DNA from: CAYWWY01 sp964462525
Lineage (GTDB): Bacteria > Thermotogota > Thermotogae > MWEM01
Reading direction: 5' to 3'
DNA: 64,000 nt
NCBI GenBank assembly: GCA_964462525.1
Contig: CAYWWY010000009.1
Location: 30,951 to 94,950 of the forward strand
Program-made: the position numbers and the translations under genes
Notes under the pieces: generated by a model
What the model saw: the letters and a program-made list of their open reading frames with translations, nothing else
Databases searched by the model: none
Told to the model about the DNA's origin: nothing
Part shown: in pieces, positions 9,622 through 19,866 of the stretch
Layout: every line of letters begins with the position of its first letter
Position numbering within the stretch: position 1 is the stretch's first letter

Positions 9622-10534
9622 CGGCGATTCTCCAGTCCCAAATATCCGAAGGGTCTATCCGGTGCATAATCTCGCGAATCAACATAAGATCCTGATGATG
9701 ATCCGCATTATCCCCTGGTGTTTCTAACAACCAAGGAACGCTATGGAATTCCGGATAGGAAAAGAAATGGGAAAACCCATCAATGCCAATCGTCCCTTTT
9801 CCGATATTTTCATGTCGATCTTTATTGGCGCCCAAAGGATACTTCGAGTCATTCAGATGAATCATCTTCAGTAAATCCCATCCCAAATGGCCGTCCAATT
9901 CCGCCATCAGTTCCTTCACACCGTCGGGCGTGGTGATATCGTATCCCGAATCGAACCCATGACATGTGTCATAGCAGTATCCCAGACGGGGTCGGTACTG
10001 GGGATCCACCTGATCGATGATGGTGCCGATTTGAGGAATCCGATACCCAATATTGCCGCCTTTTTGGGAAACACCTTCCAGGAGAATCATGACTGGCGAA
10101 TTGGGTGTTGCTTCAAAAATCCGGTGTAGTGCGTCACGGACGCGTTCGATTCCGAGCGCTTCACCCGTTCCGAGATGGCTCCCTGGATGCACGTTCAAAT
10201 AAGGCAAGGAAAGACGATCACAGATCTGCACTTCTCGGATCATGAGATCGATGGATTGTTCATATACTTCTTGTTTCGGACCTGCAAGGTTGATTAGGTA
10301 GCTCGAATGAACCAAAGCGTCTTGGGGCTGGATCCCAAAATGCAGCATCTGCTGGCGGAAAAGTTCCACATCTGCTGGTTCGGGATCACGGACCTTCCAA
10401 AACCGAGGGCTGTGGTTGAAGATCTGAAAGGCATTTCCGCCCACTTCTTCAACCGTTTCTTTTGGAACGCGGGCAAACCCACCCGAGATTCCCATATGAG
10501 AACCTACCCGTAATGGGTATGGGTGCTTCATCAT
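9611..10534 (-). CDS. nfo: Endonuclease IV (AP endonuclease)
   Basis: 307-residue TIM-barrel Zn enzyme that cuts 5' of abasic sites in base-excision repair. The three-metal site is visible: VHSSYLINLA, LNVHPGSHLG, LLEG, YDTCHGFDSGYD, IHLNDSK, DRHENIGKGTIG and a late ETPG. The length is slightly above the usual 280-300. Two adjacent ATG codons (10534, 10531) follow AAAGGA. It is 21 bases below flgK and overlaps the NFACT gene, so it is probably co-transcribed with both. Confidence 0.95.
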   Translation of the reverse strand: MMKHPYPLRVGSHMGISGGFARVPKETVEEVGGNAFQIFNHSPRFWKVRDPEPADVELFRQQMLHFGIQPQDALVHSSYLINLAGPKQEVYEQSIDLMIREVQICDRLSLPYLNVHPGSHLGTGEALGIERVRDALHRIFEATPNSPVMILLEGVSQKGGNIGYRIPQIGTIIDQVDPQYRPRLGYCYDTCHGFDSGYDITTPDGVKELMAELDGHLGWDLLKMIHLNDSKYPLGANKDRHENIGKGTIGIDGFSHFFSYPEFHSVPWLLETPGDNADHHQDLMLIREIMHRIDPSDIWDWRIAVDH

Positions 10535-10555
10535 ATCCCAATCCTTTCTAGTGAA

Positions 10556-13500
10556 TTATCGGCCGACCATTCCCACCCCATCAATAACTCTTTGAATCAT
10601 CTGGTCCACCGCGGTGATCACGCGAGCCGCCGCATTGAAGGCATGTTGGTATTTGATCATATTGGACATCTCTTCATCCAAAGAAACCCCTTTAACCCGT
10701 TCGCGTTCGTTGTCGATAGACAGGCGCATCGTTTCGCTATTGGATTTCATGCGCATGGCTGTCTCGGCTTCTATCCCCATTTCGGAGACGAACACCCCAA
10801 AATAATCGGAAAAGGACACCCTTCCGTCATCCATTTGGAGCGAATGACGAGAGAAATTCATGATCGAAACCAAGTCTACATTGGTGCCGCCTCTCGGGAT
10901 ATGAACATCAGAAATCCAATCTCCATTGAGATCCATCCGTTTCCCAAAGTCAACTGCGAACAGTTGGGGGTTTGCTTTTAACTGGGAGGATAGAGCCATC
11001 CGATTCACAAAATTATAGATTCCGTTTGCTTGCCGTTGATCGATGTTCAAAGCATCAAAAATGATTTCTTGATGGTGTTGGGAGCTGGGATCCAGATAGT
11101 TCCTGATGATATCCGGATCATACCCCCACGAATTGGAGAAAAAAGGATCCGCGTTCATGAAACCCATTTTTTCAAAAAAGATGGTAGGCGCTTTGATATC
11201 GTACATTTGAACAATCCGCCCGTCTTGGAGACGTTGTCCAAAGCTGAAATCCATTGTGCGTCCCGCTCTGAAGACCAGCTTCTGATCAGGTGTCAGATCT
11301 GCTTGAATACCTGCAGGTGCTTGCTGGTTAATCATTTGAACCAGATCAGTGAGTGTGGATTGGTTCATATCGACTCGAATCGGTTTCCGTCCGACAGTCA
11401 GTTCAAACTGATCGGGTGGAAGTTGAACTCTAAGCTTGAAGTCTAGAAACGAAGGGGGGTTCGCTGGATTGGCAAAACTGACAGCGTTTTCCGATAGATC
11501 CAGAGTATAGGTGGTTCCAACCGCTCCATTCAGGTCGAATCTGTCTTGATTCCAGTAGACAATATCGACATTTTCTCCCGGATCTCCATCCAGAACAATC
11601 TCTCTTTGTTGAGGGTCATATCGGAACGCGTATTCTGTTCCAGTAGTATGCCCAAATACTTTCAGATCCAAGTTGTTGATGATTCCATCCTCATTCAGGT
11701 CGAAGATCTTGGAGATATCGAACCCTGTTACCCGAAACTGGGTAGATGGGAGAATTTGCTCCATGACGAACCCCGAACCACCGTTATCATCCCGAGTCGC
11801 GTACTGCAACTGAATCTTTCCATGAAAGTCTTTCAACCGATTTACAAGAGATAGGTCAACTTGGTTTGGCGCACCTAGAACGAGAGAATAATCCGATGAA
11901 GAGGCATACGAAAACGAGTACATGATATTACTCAGGTTCTGGTAGGCATCGGTATCCAGGACGTTGAGAGTCGCGGATTTCAGGACATTGAACTCGTCGT
12001 GCGTAACGACGTTGGCCATCGATTCCAGCTTTGGGGTGTGTGTGACAAAGAACCGGCCTTCATGCTCGAAGGCTTTGATGTATTGATTCAGTTCGGTATT
12101 GTTGTTGATTCTGTAGATCAATTCGTCACGAGATCGATATTGGATTTCGAAGGTCTTATTCTCGTTTTTGAAGGTGGTTGGATGAATGACCGGTACCGTA
12201 AACGAAATGCTTCGGAACTTCTCATCCCGAAATATTTGGGGAGTCAGAATACTCCCTGGATCTTTGACTTCGATATTATGAAGGTGCTCCAGGTTTTGTA
12301 GGTCGATCAACTCCTGTTTTGGGACAATGACATCCTTTCCGTTGATTTGTGTGTACTGGATATACTTGTTGAGCTCTTCGTCCGCTTCGATTTTGCTTTC
12401 CAACTCCGCCTTGGATGAAAAGGTGACCTCGCGGTAGAAGGTCGGGTCTTCATTCTGGTCAAGCACAGGAAACCGGAACCCGATAGTCGAATTGGGCACA
12501 ACCGGGCCTACTTCGTAATACCACTGAGGTTCGAGGATGTTATCGGGGATCTGCACCACGCCAATTTCCAGAAACTGTTGGGTCTTCGTGGCAAACCCCA
12601 TCCGGGCCAAAAGACCGTCTGTGTCGACCATCAACAGATCCCGCATATTGGCCAGAGAGTTCACCAGTTCCTCTTGAAAGAACCCCTGATAATCGAGACC
12701 ATCATGCACTTTTCCCAGAAGCATCTTATAGTATCCAAGATCGGTATGCATCGAATCGGCTCGGATCGATTCCAGATAGATCTTTATCTCGGTCTCGTCG
12801 AGCGGGTACTCTTTGATGACAGCAACAAAATCATCTTCGCCGATCCCCATTGCAAAATCGAGGGAGAAATAATCAACGTCCGGATCCCCAATAGCGTTGT
12901 TTAAATCAATGACCCCATCGAGTACATCTCCCGGTTGGATATCAGACGAAGTCCATCGGCGGATCTCCATTCTCACGTTCGGATAGTCCTGAAGGGCTTG
13001 GAGAAAATCCGCATCTGTTATGGTTAGTTCGCCTGTGGCGGCATTGTGTGTGATGTCGCTTGGATCGATGTTTACCCAATCGGGAATCGGCAAACTCGCA
13101 TCCCACCACCGCATCCGATAGTCGGCATTATTTAGGATATCTCGGCCCAGCGCATCGGTTTCCTGATTGATGTTGATCCAATCGCTGGCGTCGATCACTT
13201 CGGAAGTGACTTCATTACGGACATCGCTCATGACATAATAAAGCTTGAGCGAATCATTATATGCATAAGGAGGCGCAGCGGTGTACTCATTTAGCGTCAA
13301 GGTTTCTGAACCAAGGGTGCCATCATAGGCCGTATCGGGTTGTTCGATCCGCCAAGAGGGCAGGAGGTTCTGCAGATTTCGAATATTATCGTAGATCCCT
13401 TCGGATATGCTGATTGTTTCCGACTTCCACATCCCGATTCGCACATAACCGGAATGTCCGCGATTCTGGCCAGTAATCATAATCTCTCCGCGTTCCCGGT

Positions 13501-15043
13501 CATAGAGAAACCCACTGACTTCTTTCCAATCGTGATTTACGGGGTCTGAATCAGAATCGTCCCAGTATAAGATGGTCAAATCGTCGGCGGTGAACAATCC
13601 ATCGTTATTGATATCGATCAAGCGTTCATCGACTTGGATGATTCCCATCTCTGATCGGATTGGTTCCACAAATGTTCGGTAGTAGAGCTCCGCTTCTCCG
13701 GTATAGGTGTTGAAATCCTGTAAGCGGATTTCATAATCATTCGCTGAACCTGTGGGGGGGAAGTAGGCAAAATTATGCGCTTGTGTGCTGAGGAGTTTCG
13801 CGCGATTTAACGCTTGGATCACATCTTCGTAGACTTGATCGGCGGTAAAGATATCGGTTGTGGTGGTTCGGTTTTGAAATCCATGGGTTAGATCGATCAT
13901 TCCAATGCTCCCGCCTTTAGCAAGGGATACATTTTGCGGGTTAACGTTCGATATTGCGTTGAGCATACGGATGGGTCCACTCATGACAGCGTTTTGCCCA
14001 GCCAACCGAAAGAGATTGGGAAGGCTGGTTCGAGAGGCTTCCATGGTCTTGAAAAAATCGATTCCTGAGATGACACCGTTCTGGTCAAAACCCGAACGAT
14101 GAATCAAGTTAATCTTGTCAGTAAGCATCAGCGCCATTTCATCGTATCGGTCCAAGTACTTCGGAATGACCGTATCCCTAAGATTGACGATCGCCCCTAA
14201 GTGGCCTCCAGTAACGGAGATTTTTGTGCTTCGAACGAAAAGATCATAGGTATCCAATGTTCCGGGTCGAGCGGAGGCAGTAAGAGGACTGACGTGATCC
14301 CCATGCACAACAACCTGATCTCCGATATAGACTTCTAGATGGCCATTGGGGCCCGTTCGATACGTGACCCCCGCGATCTCATTCAATCGATCCATCAGTT
14401 TGTCCCGCTCGTCAAGCAAGTCATTGGGTTCTGTTTGGATGATATAGGATGAACGGACCTTGTTGTTGAGATCCGCAATCTGCCGTAGGATATTATTGAT
14501 CTGATCCACGGAGAGGCGGATGTCTTGATTGAGGTTTGTTCGCAACTCTTCAAACCGGTTGTAGGTATCCTTAAGCATGACAATGAACGTTTCGGTTTTC
14601 GATGCGACCTGCGCGATTGTTGCCGAATTGAGGGGATCGTTCATCACTTCTGCAAAAGAAGACCACATATCATCAAAGTGTTTCCTCAGGCCAGCTTCCG
14701 ATGGTTCTGCCAACAATTGCTCCATGTAGTGCAAATTGTGCGTCATCTTATCCCAATACGCATAGTTCTTGGTGATCTCGCGATACTGAATGTCTAAAAA
14801 AACATCGCGGACTCGTTCCACCCGCTTGACCATAGAACCTGTTCCGAGCATCATCGGCACTCCCGATTGGGTCATCGATGAATAAGGGACTGGAGGAGTG
14901 GCATGAATCTCCGGACGTTGGCGAGAAAAACCGGGTGTGTTGACATTCGCGATGTTATGAGCCGTGATGCTCATAGCAAGTTTTGAGGTGTATGTTCCAA
15001 GGACACCCGTATTCAAAATCGAAAAGATGCTGAAATTACTCAT
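10556..15043 (-). CDS. flgK: Giant flagellar hook-associated protein FlgK
   Basis: Junction protein between flagellar hook and filament, exported by the flagellar type III system. The N-terminus (SILNTGVLGTYTSKLAMSITAHNIANVNTPGFSRQRPE) and C-terminus (EEMSNMIKYQHAFNAAARVITAVDQM...) are textbook FlgK/rod-family ends. The length is 1495 residues against about 450-650 in most bacteria, so about 900 residues of variable surface domain are inserted. That insert carries Asp-rich calcium-loop-like motifs: DINNDGLFTADD (about 477-488), DLNEDGIINNLDL (about 1115-1127, dockerin-like) and DLNGDWISD (about 1371). The ATG at 15043 has AGGAT 10 bases upstream. A sigma-28-like promoter lies 72 bases above the start. 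Confidence 0.95.
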   Translation of the reverse strand: MSNFSIFSILNTGVLGTYTSKLAMSITAHNIANVNTPGFSRQRPEIHATPPVPYSSMTQSGVPMMLGTGSMVKRVERVRDVFLDIQYREITKNYAYWDKMTHNLHYMEQLLAEPSEAGLRKHFDDMWSSFAEVMNDPLNSATIAQVASKTETFIVMLKDTYNRFEELRTNLNQDIRLSVDQINNILRQIADLNNKVRSSYIIQTEPNDLLDERDKLMDRLNEIAGVTYRTGPNGHLEVYIGDQVVVHGDHVSPLTASARPGTLDTYDLFVRSTKISVTGGHLGAIVNLRDTVIPKYLDRYDEMALMLTDKINLIHRSGFDQNGVISGIDFFKTMEASRTSLPNLFRLAGQNAVMSGPIRMLNAISNVNPQNVSLAKGGSIGMIDLTHGFQNRTTTTDIFTADQVYEDVIQALNRAKLLSTQAHNFAYFPPTGSANDYEIRLQDFNTYTGEAELYYRTFVEPIRSEMGIIQVDERLIDINNDGLFTADDLTILYWDDSDSDPVNHDWKEVSGFLYDRERGEIMITGQNRGHSGYVRIGMWKSETISISEGIYDNIRNLQNLLPSWRIEQPDTAYDGTLGSETLTLNEYTAAPPYAYNDSLKLYYVMSDVRNEVTSEVIDASDWININQETDALGRDILNNADYRMRWWDASLPIPDWVNIDPSDITHNAATGELTITDADFLQALQDYPNVRMEIRRWTSSDIQPGDVLDGVIDLNNAIGDPDVDYFSLDFAMGIGEDDFVAVIKEYPLDETEIKIYLESIRADSMHTDLGYYKMLLGKVHDGLDYQGFFQEELVNSLANMRDLLMVDTDGLLARMGFATKTQQFLEIGVVQIPDNILEPQWYYEVGPVVPNSTIGFRFPVLDQNEDPTFYREVTFSSKAELESKIEADEELNKYIQYTQINGKDVIVPKQELIDLQNLEHLHNIEVKDPGSILTPQIFRDEKFRSISFTVPVIHPTTFKNENKTFEIQYRSRDELIYRINNNTELNQYIKAFEHEGRFFVTHTPKLESMANVVTHDEFNVLKSATLNVLDTDAYQNLSNIMYSFSYASSSDYSLVLGAPNQVDLSLVNRLKDFHGKIQLQYATRDDNGGSGFVMEQILPSTQFRVTGFDISKIFDLNEDGIINNLDLKVFGHTTGTEYAFRYDPQQREIVLDGDPGENVDIVYWNQDRFDLNGAVGTTYTLDLSENAVSFANPANPPSFLDFKLRVQLPPDQFELTVGRKPIRVDMNQSTLTDLVQMINQQAPAGIQADLTPDQKLVFRAGRTMDFSFGQRLQDGRIVQMYDIKAPTIFFEKMGFMNADPFFSNSWGYDPDIIRNYLDPSSQHHQEIIFDALNIDQRQANGIYNFVNRMALSSQLKANPQLFAVDFGKRMDLNGDWISDVHIPRGGTNVDLVSIMNFSRHSLQMDDGRVSFSDYFGVFVSEMGIEAETAMRMKSNSETMRLSIDNERERVKGVSLDEEMSNMIKYQHAFNAAARVITAVDQMIQRVIDGVGMVGR

Positions 15044-15114
15044 AATCGTACCATCCTGTGTGGAGTCTGATCCCTCAAACCCTTCATTGGATTTCCATCC
15101 ATAGACTCTCCCTT

Positions 15115-15142
15115 TTATCGGTTGAAGGGAGAACGGACTTAA
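15115..15142 (-). promoter_or_regulatory. Sigma-28 (flagellar)-like promoter for flgK
   Basis: On the minus strand the -10-like ACCGATAA (15122-15115) matches the flagellar sigma consensus GCCGATAA at 7 of 8 positions. TTAAGTCC (15142-15135) resembles TAAAGTTT, with 16 bases between the TTAA core and the -10 octamer, inside the 14-16 range known for SigD/FliA sites. It lies between the stop of the sensor gene and flgK, facing flgK. Confidence 0.65.
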
Positions 15143-15148
15143 ATTATC

Positions 15149-18100
15149 CTAAAGAGGATTTTCTTTCATCAATTCAAGAAAGACTTCGACAAGATCCGGA
15201 TCGAATTGACTCCCCGAAGATCGTTTAATCTCTTTGATCGCCACTTCGGCAGACAGCGCGTCGCGGTATGGCCGATCGCTCGTCATGGCGTCAAATGCGT
15301 CCGCAATTGCGAGAATCCGACACTCTAAGGGGATTGCCTCTCCGGCCAACCCCAGTGGATATCCTGTTCCATCCCATTTTTCATGGTGTTTCAGAATGAA
15401 GTCAGCGATTCCGGATAGGTCAGGGGAAGCGGAAGCGATTCGATATCCTTTTTCGGGGTGGAGACGCATGATCTCCCATTCTTCCTTCGTCAATGGACCT
15501 TTTTTGAAAAGGATTTGGTCGGGAATGCCGACCTTCCCTAAGTCATGCACTTGAGCAAGGAGTTTGAGGGTATCAATCTGGGATTGAGAAAGCTCAATGC
15601 GGCCGGCCAAACGTTCGCACAATTCCGAAAGACGGATGGCATGACCTTGCGTGATAAAATCCCTCTCTCCCAAAGCAGTCATTAAGGTTTCAATGATGTG
15701 GGACCGAACACTTGTTCCTTTATGCAGTTTTTGACGCATCATTGCGTTTTCCGATTCCTGAAACAGCTCCTCAAGCGAATGATCCGTTTCTTGGGCGTGA
15801 GCCATTCCGATCGAAATACTGATCGGTAGATTTGGGTGAGAGCGATTAAAGGACTCTGTTGTCGATTCGATCCGTTTTTGAATGAGTTTCGCAGTTTCCT
15901 CTTCCGTATTGGGAAGCAAGATAGCAAACTCATCGCCACCCACTCGAGCGATGATATCCGTTTCCCGAAGGCTTTCTTTCAAGATTTGCGCGCTGGCTTT
16001 TAAGACTTCGTTGCCTTGCTCATGGCCAAACGATTCGTTAATTAGCTTTAACCCATCCACGTCTGCCGAAAGGATGGTAATTGGAAATCCTCCTTTTGCT
16101 TCTTGGTGTTTGAGTTCCTTTTCAAAGAAAGATCGGTTGAACAAACCGGTTAAGGAATCGTGACCGCTGGAAAACTCCGCTTGTTCTTTGTAGGTGACCA
16201 AATCGCTGGTGTCGGTGATGATGGTGGAATAGTATTGGGCCACTCCATTTTCATTTTTATGGCACATGATCACCTGGTTGACCGGTATTTCTCGACCCGC
16301 TTCATGGATCAACATCGATTCTCCCGACCAAATGCCATTGGCAAACGCAGTGGGTAGCGCAGTTTCAAAGATAGAAGGAGATATCCGGTCCGGATATAGT
16401 TCACGAATCCCCATTCCCTGGACGTCTTGATCATCCCAACCGATCAGGTTCTTTCCTTGTTGATTCATATATACCAGAGAAAAATCCGCGTCTAATAGGG
16501 CAATCAGATCGCTGCTCGATTCGAATATCGACACAAACAATGCATTTTCTTCATCCAACTTGCGTCTTTCTTGAATGGCCAAAACCTGAGATACAATAGT
16601 CGCAGCTGTGGTAATGAAGGCTTCTTCATCGGGATGCCATTTCCGTTTGGGACCGATGTGTTCTAAACTGACAACGCCCACGATTTTGCCTCCGGAGGTA
16701 ATAGACGCGTCCAACAGCGACGTGATCCCAGCGGGAATCAGATATTTTTCTGCCAATTCATACGTCCGTTGATCCTGTTGCGCATCTTCCGCATAGATTC
16801 GAGAATCGTGATACAGCGCTTGAAAGTAGCTTGGGAACATTTCCATCGGTAGGATCGATCCAGAAAGGTGTTTGCTTTTGGTCTGCTGGAACAGATCAAT
16901 ACACTGTAACTCTCTTTTTTCTTCATTGATCAACCAAACACTCGCCCTCTCTACTTGCACAGAAGTAGAGAGTACCTCGGTCAGAATTTTTGTCGCCGCT
17001 TCCAAATTTCCGGATGCGATCGAGGGATCCAGAAAGAGCTTCACAACCGCTGCTCTTTGGTTAAAGGCTCGGGTTTTGTTTTCTATCAACTCTTTTTCGC
17101 GCGCTTGCAATACTTTCTCGGATTCGGCCAAGACCTGATTGTTGGCCTCCAACTGCTCCATCGATGACAACAGCTCTTCATTGGTCGCTTCCAATTGCTC
17201 TTTCATAGCTTGAAGTTCTTCATGAGAGGCGTGAATCTCTTCGTTTTTCTCGATCAATACCTGTTCTGCTTCTCGATGCATTTCATCCCGGCGTTTCAGG
17301 GAATGGATGGTACTCTGAAGGGTTTGGCTCATGTGATAAAAGCTTCGGTTTAAATTCTGTATTTCCCGTATGTTGCTATGAATAGCGGGTTTTGGAGCTT
17401 TTCCATTTGCCAATTCAGACGCGGATTGTTCCAACGCTGAGATTGGCCGGGCGACTGCCCGTGAAAGGAAGAAACCAACAACCCCCGCAAAGAAAAGAGC
17501 CATTAGGGTAAAGACGAGCGTTGATCGGTTATTCTGGTAAATCTGATCCATAAAGAGCGATTCCGATATGGTTGTCACCAAAAACCATCTTGCATCATCA
17601 GCATGCCGGATTACATGGACTTGGAGATAATGGGACTCTTGGTCGATCTGGAACACGGATCCTTTCAAGTCGTGAGTATCTCGGCCCTCTTGAATAAATG
17701 AGAAAACGGTTTCTGCTGCGCTCCGGATCTGAGGGGAAGAGCTCTCCCATGCCAAAATCCTCTGCGGGCCATTGTTTGGGTTTTCCCTAGATATGATCGG
17801 TTCGAAGATGGAGGTTGCAATCAGCGATCCCGATGAATCCATTAGAAAGCTCTTTCCTTGGGCTCCTAATCGAGTATTGGACAGGAAATGATCCAGATGA
17901 GACAAAAATACGTCAACAGAAACAACCCCCATCAACTGTTTGTGATCATCATAGACGGGCATGCTCAAGGCGATGGCCAAATCCTGACCGGTTGCCAGAA
18001 AATAGGGTTCATTCCAAACAAGTTCTCGGGCTGAAACCGCATTCTGATACCAAGGACGGATCGTTGCATCGAAATCCGGAACGACAGCGATCAGGGATGT

Positions 18101-18550
18101 TTCTTCTCCTTCTTCGCTCAGCGCGAACTTACGGAACGTTCCTTTTTGGAAGCGATCGGTCATAATTGCGTATAGATCTCCATCGGGACCTTCTCGCCCC
18201 GCATTGACCAACCCTCCTTGAGGATTGCCAAAATAGATGCTCGTTACCGACGGGAATAAGCGGATCTCAGATATGAAATACTCCTTCAAAGCATCGGGGT
18301 CAGATCCGTCGATCCACCCTTTATAGATGGCTGCGGCATTCCTCTGGATAATGTGGGAGGGAACCTCGAAAAAGCGAGTGATTTGGTGTTCGGTATGCGC
18401 TGTGATTTCCTCTAAAAGAGGCTGGATTAGATCACTTATGGCTCTTTGAGCGTTTAGAAACGAAATGATCCCTACCAAAGCGATTACCAAAACGATCACA
18501 AACAAGAACGGGATTGTGAGTATGGCGCGTAACGAATGGGTCTGACTCAT
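15149..18550 (-). CDS. Membrane sensor with GAF, PAS, GGDEF and HD-GYP domains
   Basis: 1133-residue predicted cyclic-di-GMP enzyme with both synthesis and hydrolysis modules. Order: N-terminal membrane helix (about 10-32), periplasmic double-Cache-like sensor (WYQNAV... and GVVSVDVFLSHL), second helix before HAMP (about 345-400), Glu-rich coiled coil (about 430-510), GAF (about 525-670), PAS (about 690-800), GGDEF with intact GGDEF at 871-875, and HD-GYP with HDLGK (HD at 1002-1003) and GTGYP (GYP at 1063-1065). The ATG at 18550 has AAGGAG 8 bases upstream; a GTG at 18598 in frame lacks such a site. Lying next to flgK, it may tune motility, which is inference. Confidence 0.92.
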   Translation of the reverse strand: MSQTHSLRAILTIPFLFVIVLVIALVGIISFLNAQRAISDLIQPLLEEITAHTEHQITRFFEVPSHIIQRNAAAIYKGWIDGSDPDALKEYFISEIRLFPSVTSIYFGNPQGGLVNAGREGPDGDLYAIMTDRFQKGTFRKFALSEEGEETSLIAVVPDFDATIRPWYQNAVSARELVWNEPYFLATGQDLAIALSMPVYDDHKQLMGVVSVDVFLSHLDHFLSNTRLGAQGKSFLMDSSGSLIATSIFEPIISRENPNNGPQRILAWESSSPQIRSAAETVFSFIQEGRDTHDLKGSVFQIDQESHYLQVHVIRHADDARWFLVTTISESLFMDQIYQNNRSTLVFTLMALFFAGVVGFFLSRAVARPISALEQSASELANGKAPKPAIHSNIREIQNLNRSFYHMSQTLQSTIHSLKRRDEMHREAEQVLIEKNEEIHASHEELQAMKEQLEATNEELLSSMEQLEANNQVLAESEKVLQAREKELIENKTRAFNQRAAVVKLFLDPSIASGNLEAATKILTEVLSTSVQVERASVWLINEEKRELQCIDLFQQTKSKHLSGSILPMEMFPSYFQALYHDSRIYAEDAQQDQRTYELAEKYLIPAGITSLLDASITSGGKIVGVVSLEHIGPKRKWHPDEEAFITTAATIVSQVLAIQERRKLDEENALFVSIFESSSDLIALLDADFSLVYMNQQGKNLIGWDDQDVQGMGIRELYPDRISPSIFETALPTAFANGIWSGESMLIHEAGREIPVNQVIMCHKNENGVAQYYSTIITDTSDLVTYKEQAEFSSGHDSLTGLFNRSFFEKELKHQEAKGGFPITILSADVDGLKLINESFGHEQGNEVLKASAQILKESLRETDIIARVGGDEFAILLPNTEEETAKLIQKRIESTTESFNRSHPNLPISISIGMAHAQETDHSLEELFQESENAMMRQKLHKGTSVRSHIIETLMTALGERDFITQGHAIRLSELCERLAGRIELSQSQIDTLKLLAQVHDLGKVGIPDQILFKKGPLTKEEWEIMRLHPEKGYRIASASPDLSGIADFILKHHEKWDGTGYPLGLAGEAIPLECRILAIADAFDAMTSDRPYRDALSAEVAIKEIKRSSGSQFDPDLVEVFLELMKENPL

Positions 18551-18603
18551 AAACCTCTCCTTATATTGCTCCAAGAATCTTCGCAAAACGAAATGCACGA
18601 TGG

Positions 18604-19848
18604 TTAATCATGAATCAACGGCTTGGGACGCAACCGGGCCATCCATGCAATCAGATTGTCTGGAATCCTGCGCAACCGGGTATTATAAAAGGTTGCCACA
18701 TCATTGTAATAAGATCGAGCCAACTGAATCCGATCTTCAGTGTCGATCATGGATTTTTGCAGGTTCATAACAGAATCGCTGGATTGTAGTTCTGGGTAGT
18801 TTTCAACAATCGCAATCAGCGCCTTTTCTGTCTGAACCGGGTTTTGCACAGCTCCGGCCCTCATTTCTCCCACCCGGTTCTGGGCAGATTGTTCATGGTT
18901 CATCAACCCTCGGATCACCGACGCTAAGGCAGGAATGAGGTCGGACCGTCTTTGCAACTGGACCTTGACTTGGGACTCCGCTTGGCGCACCTTTTCATGC
19001 AGGCCTTTCAATCCATTATACTCTTTCCAAAGGTAACCAGCAAGCCAAACACCCGCATAGATCATCGCGGTCCAAAGATAGAATCGACCGTATTGGATTG
19101 GCAAAGGATAGATCATCAATTCTCCAAACCAAACAACCATTTCAGCGATACCAAGGCCGAGCATTGAAAACAACCAGAAATAGACCGAATAGGCACGGCT
19201 GATTTTCTTTTCGTCTTTCGAAGAGATTAAAAAAATCGGGGCTCTTTTATCAGACGCAATTTCAGGAGCCACGATATCTTCTCGTTCCCGCGATTGGCCA
19301 ATGACGTACAGCTGGCGATCGATCGGAATGATGGTTTCATAGAATTTCCGTCGGTGTGTGGAATCCGGTACTTCACGCGAAGGGCCTTTTCCAAAGTACA
19401 ACGGGTCTCTCCAACCACAAACGGTGTTCATTACAAGTTCCCCATCGAAGGTAGCCCCTTCCGGACGAATTTGGATTGATCCCGTATCATCACAAAGATC
19501 AAAAAGGACACTTTCTTGTCCTCCAGCAACCTCTTTCCATCCGCTTTCTACCTTTGTACGGGTCTGTGTGTTTCCCTTGGCGTCTTTATAGGTTTCTGTT
19601 CGGGTTCGGCTCCATTGTTCCTGAACCCGCCAACGATACTGGACGCATTCTGTTTCAGCTAGACGGCTTACAAGCGGAGAAGGGCAATGAACCGTTCCCG
19701 TAACTTCCACCAAACCAATAAATACCCCTTTGGTTTTAGAAGTGGGGGTATCATCGATTAGACGTTTTTTCTTTAAATTGGACATGGCAAAGAACAGAAA
19801 CAGAACGCCCAATCCCATCCCTACTCCAAAATAGACGAGTGCCCCCAT
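18604..19848 (-). CDS. GIDE-LemA fusion membrane protein
   Basis: 414-residue membrane protein. One N-terminal helix (3-22) is followed by a GIDE/BAM-like domain (about 40-200, GTVHCPSPLVSRLAETECVQYRW...), the fold found in mitochondrial MAPL/MUL1 and many bacterial proteins. Two more membrane helices follow (about 218-270), then a LemA-type helical domain (about 275-400) with VQLQRRSDLIPALASVIRGL, ENYPELQSS and ARSYYNDVATFYNTRL. The function is unknown; a role in envelope stress or membrane organisation is only inferred. AAGGAG lies 7 bases before the ATG. It is 18 bases below rfbG and 53 above the sensor gene. Confidence 0.85.
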   Translation of the reverse strand: MGALVYFGVGMGLGVLFLFFAMSNLKKKRLIDDTPTSKTKGVFIGLVEVTGTVHCPSPLVSRLAETECVQYRWRVQEQWSRTRTETYKDAKGNTQTRTKVESGWKEVAGGQESVLFDLCDDTGSIQIRPEGATFDGELVMNTVCGWRDPLYFGKGPSREVPDSTHRRKFYETIIPIDRQLYVIGQSREREDIVAPEIASDKRAPIFLISSKDEKKISRAYSVYFWLFSMLGLGIAEMVVWFGELMIYPLPIQYGRFYLWTAMIYAGVWLAGYLWKEYNGLKGLHEKVRQAESQVKVQLQRRSDLIPALASVIRGLMNHEQSAQNRVGEMRAGAVQNPVQTEKALIAIVENYPELQSSDSVMNLQKSMIDTEDRIQLARSYYNDVATFYNTRLRRIPDNLIAWMARLRPKPLIHD

Positions 19849-19866
19849 TGAATGTCTCCTTTTCCC

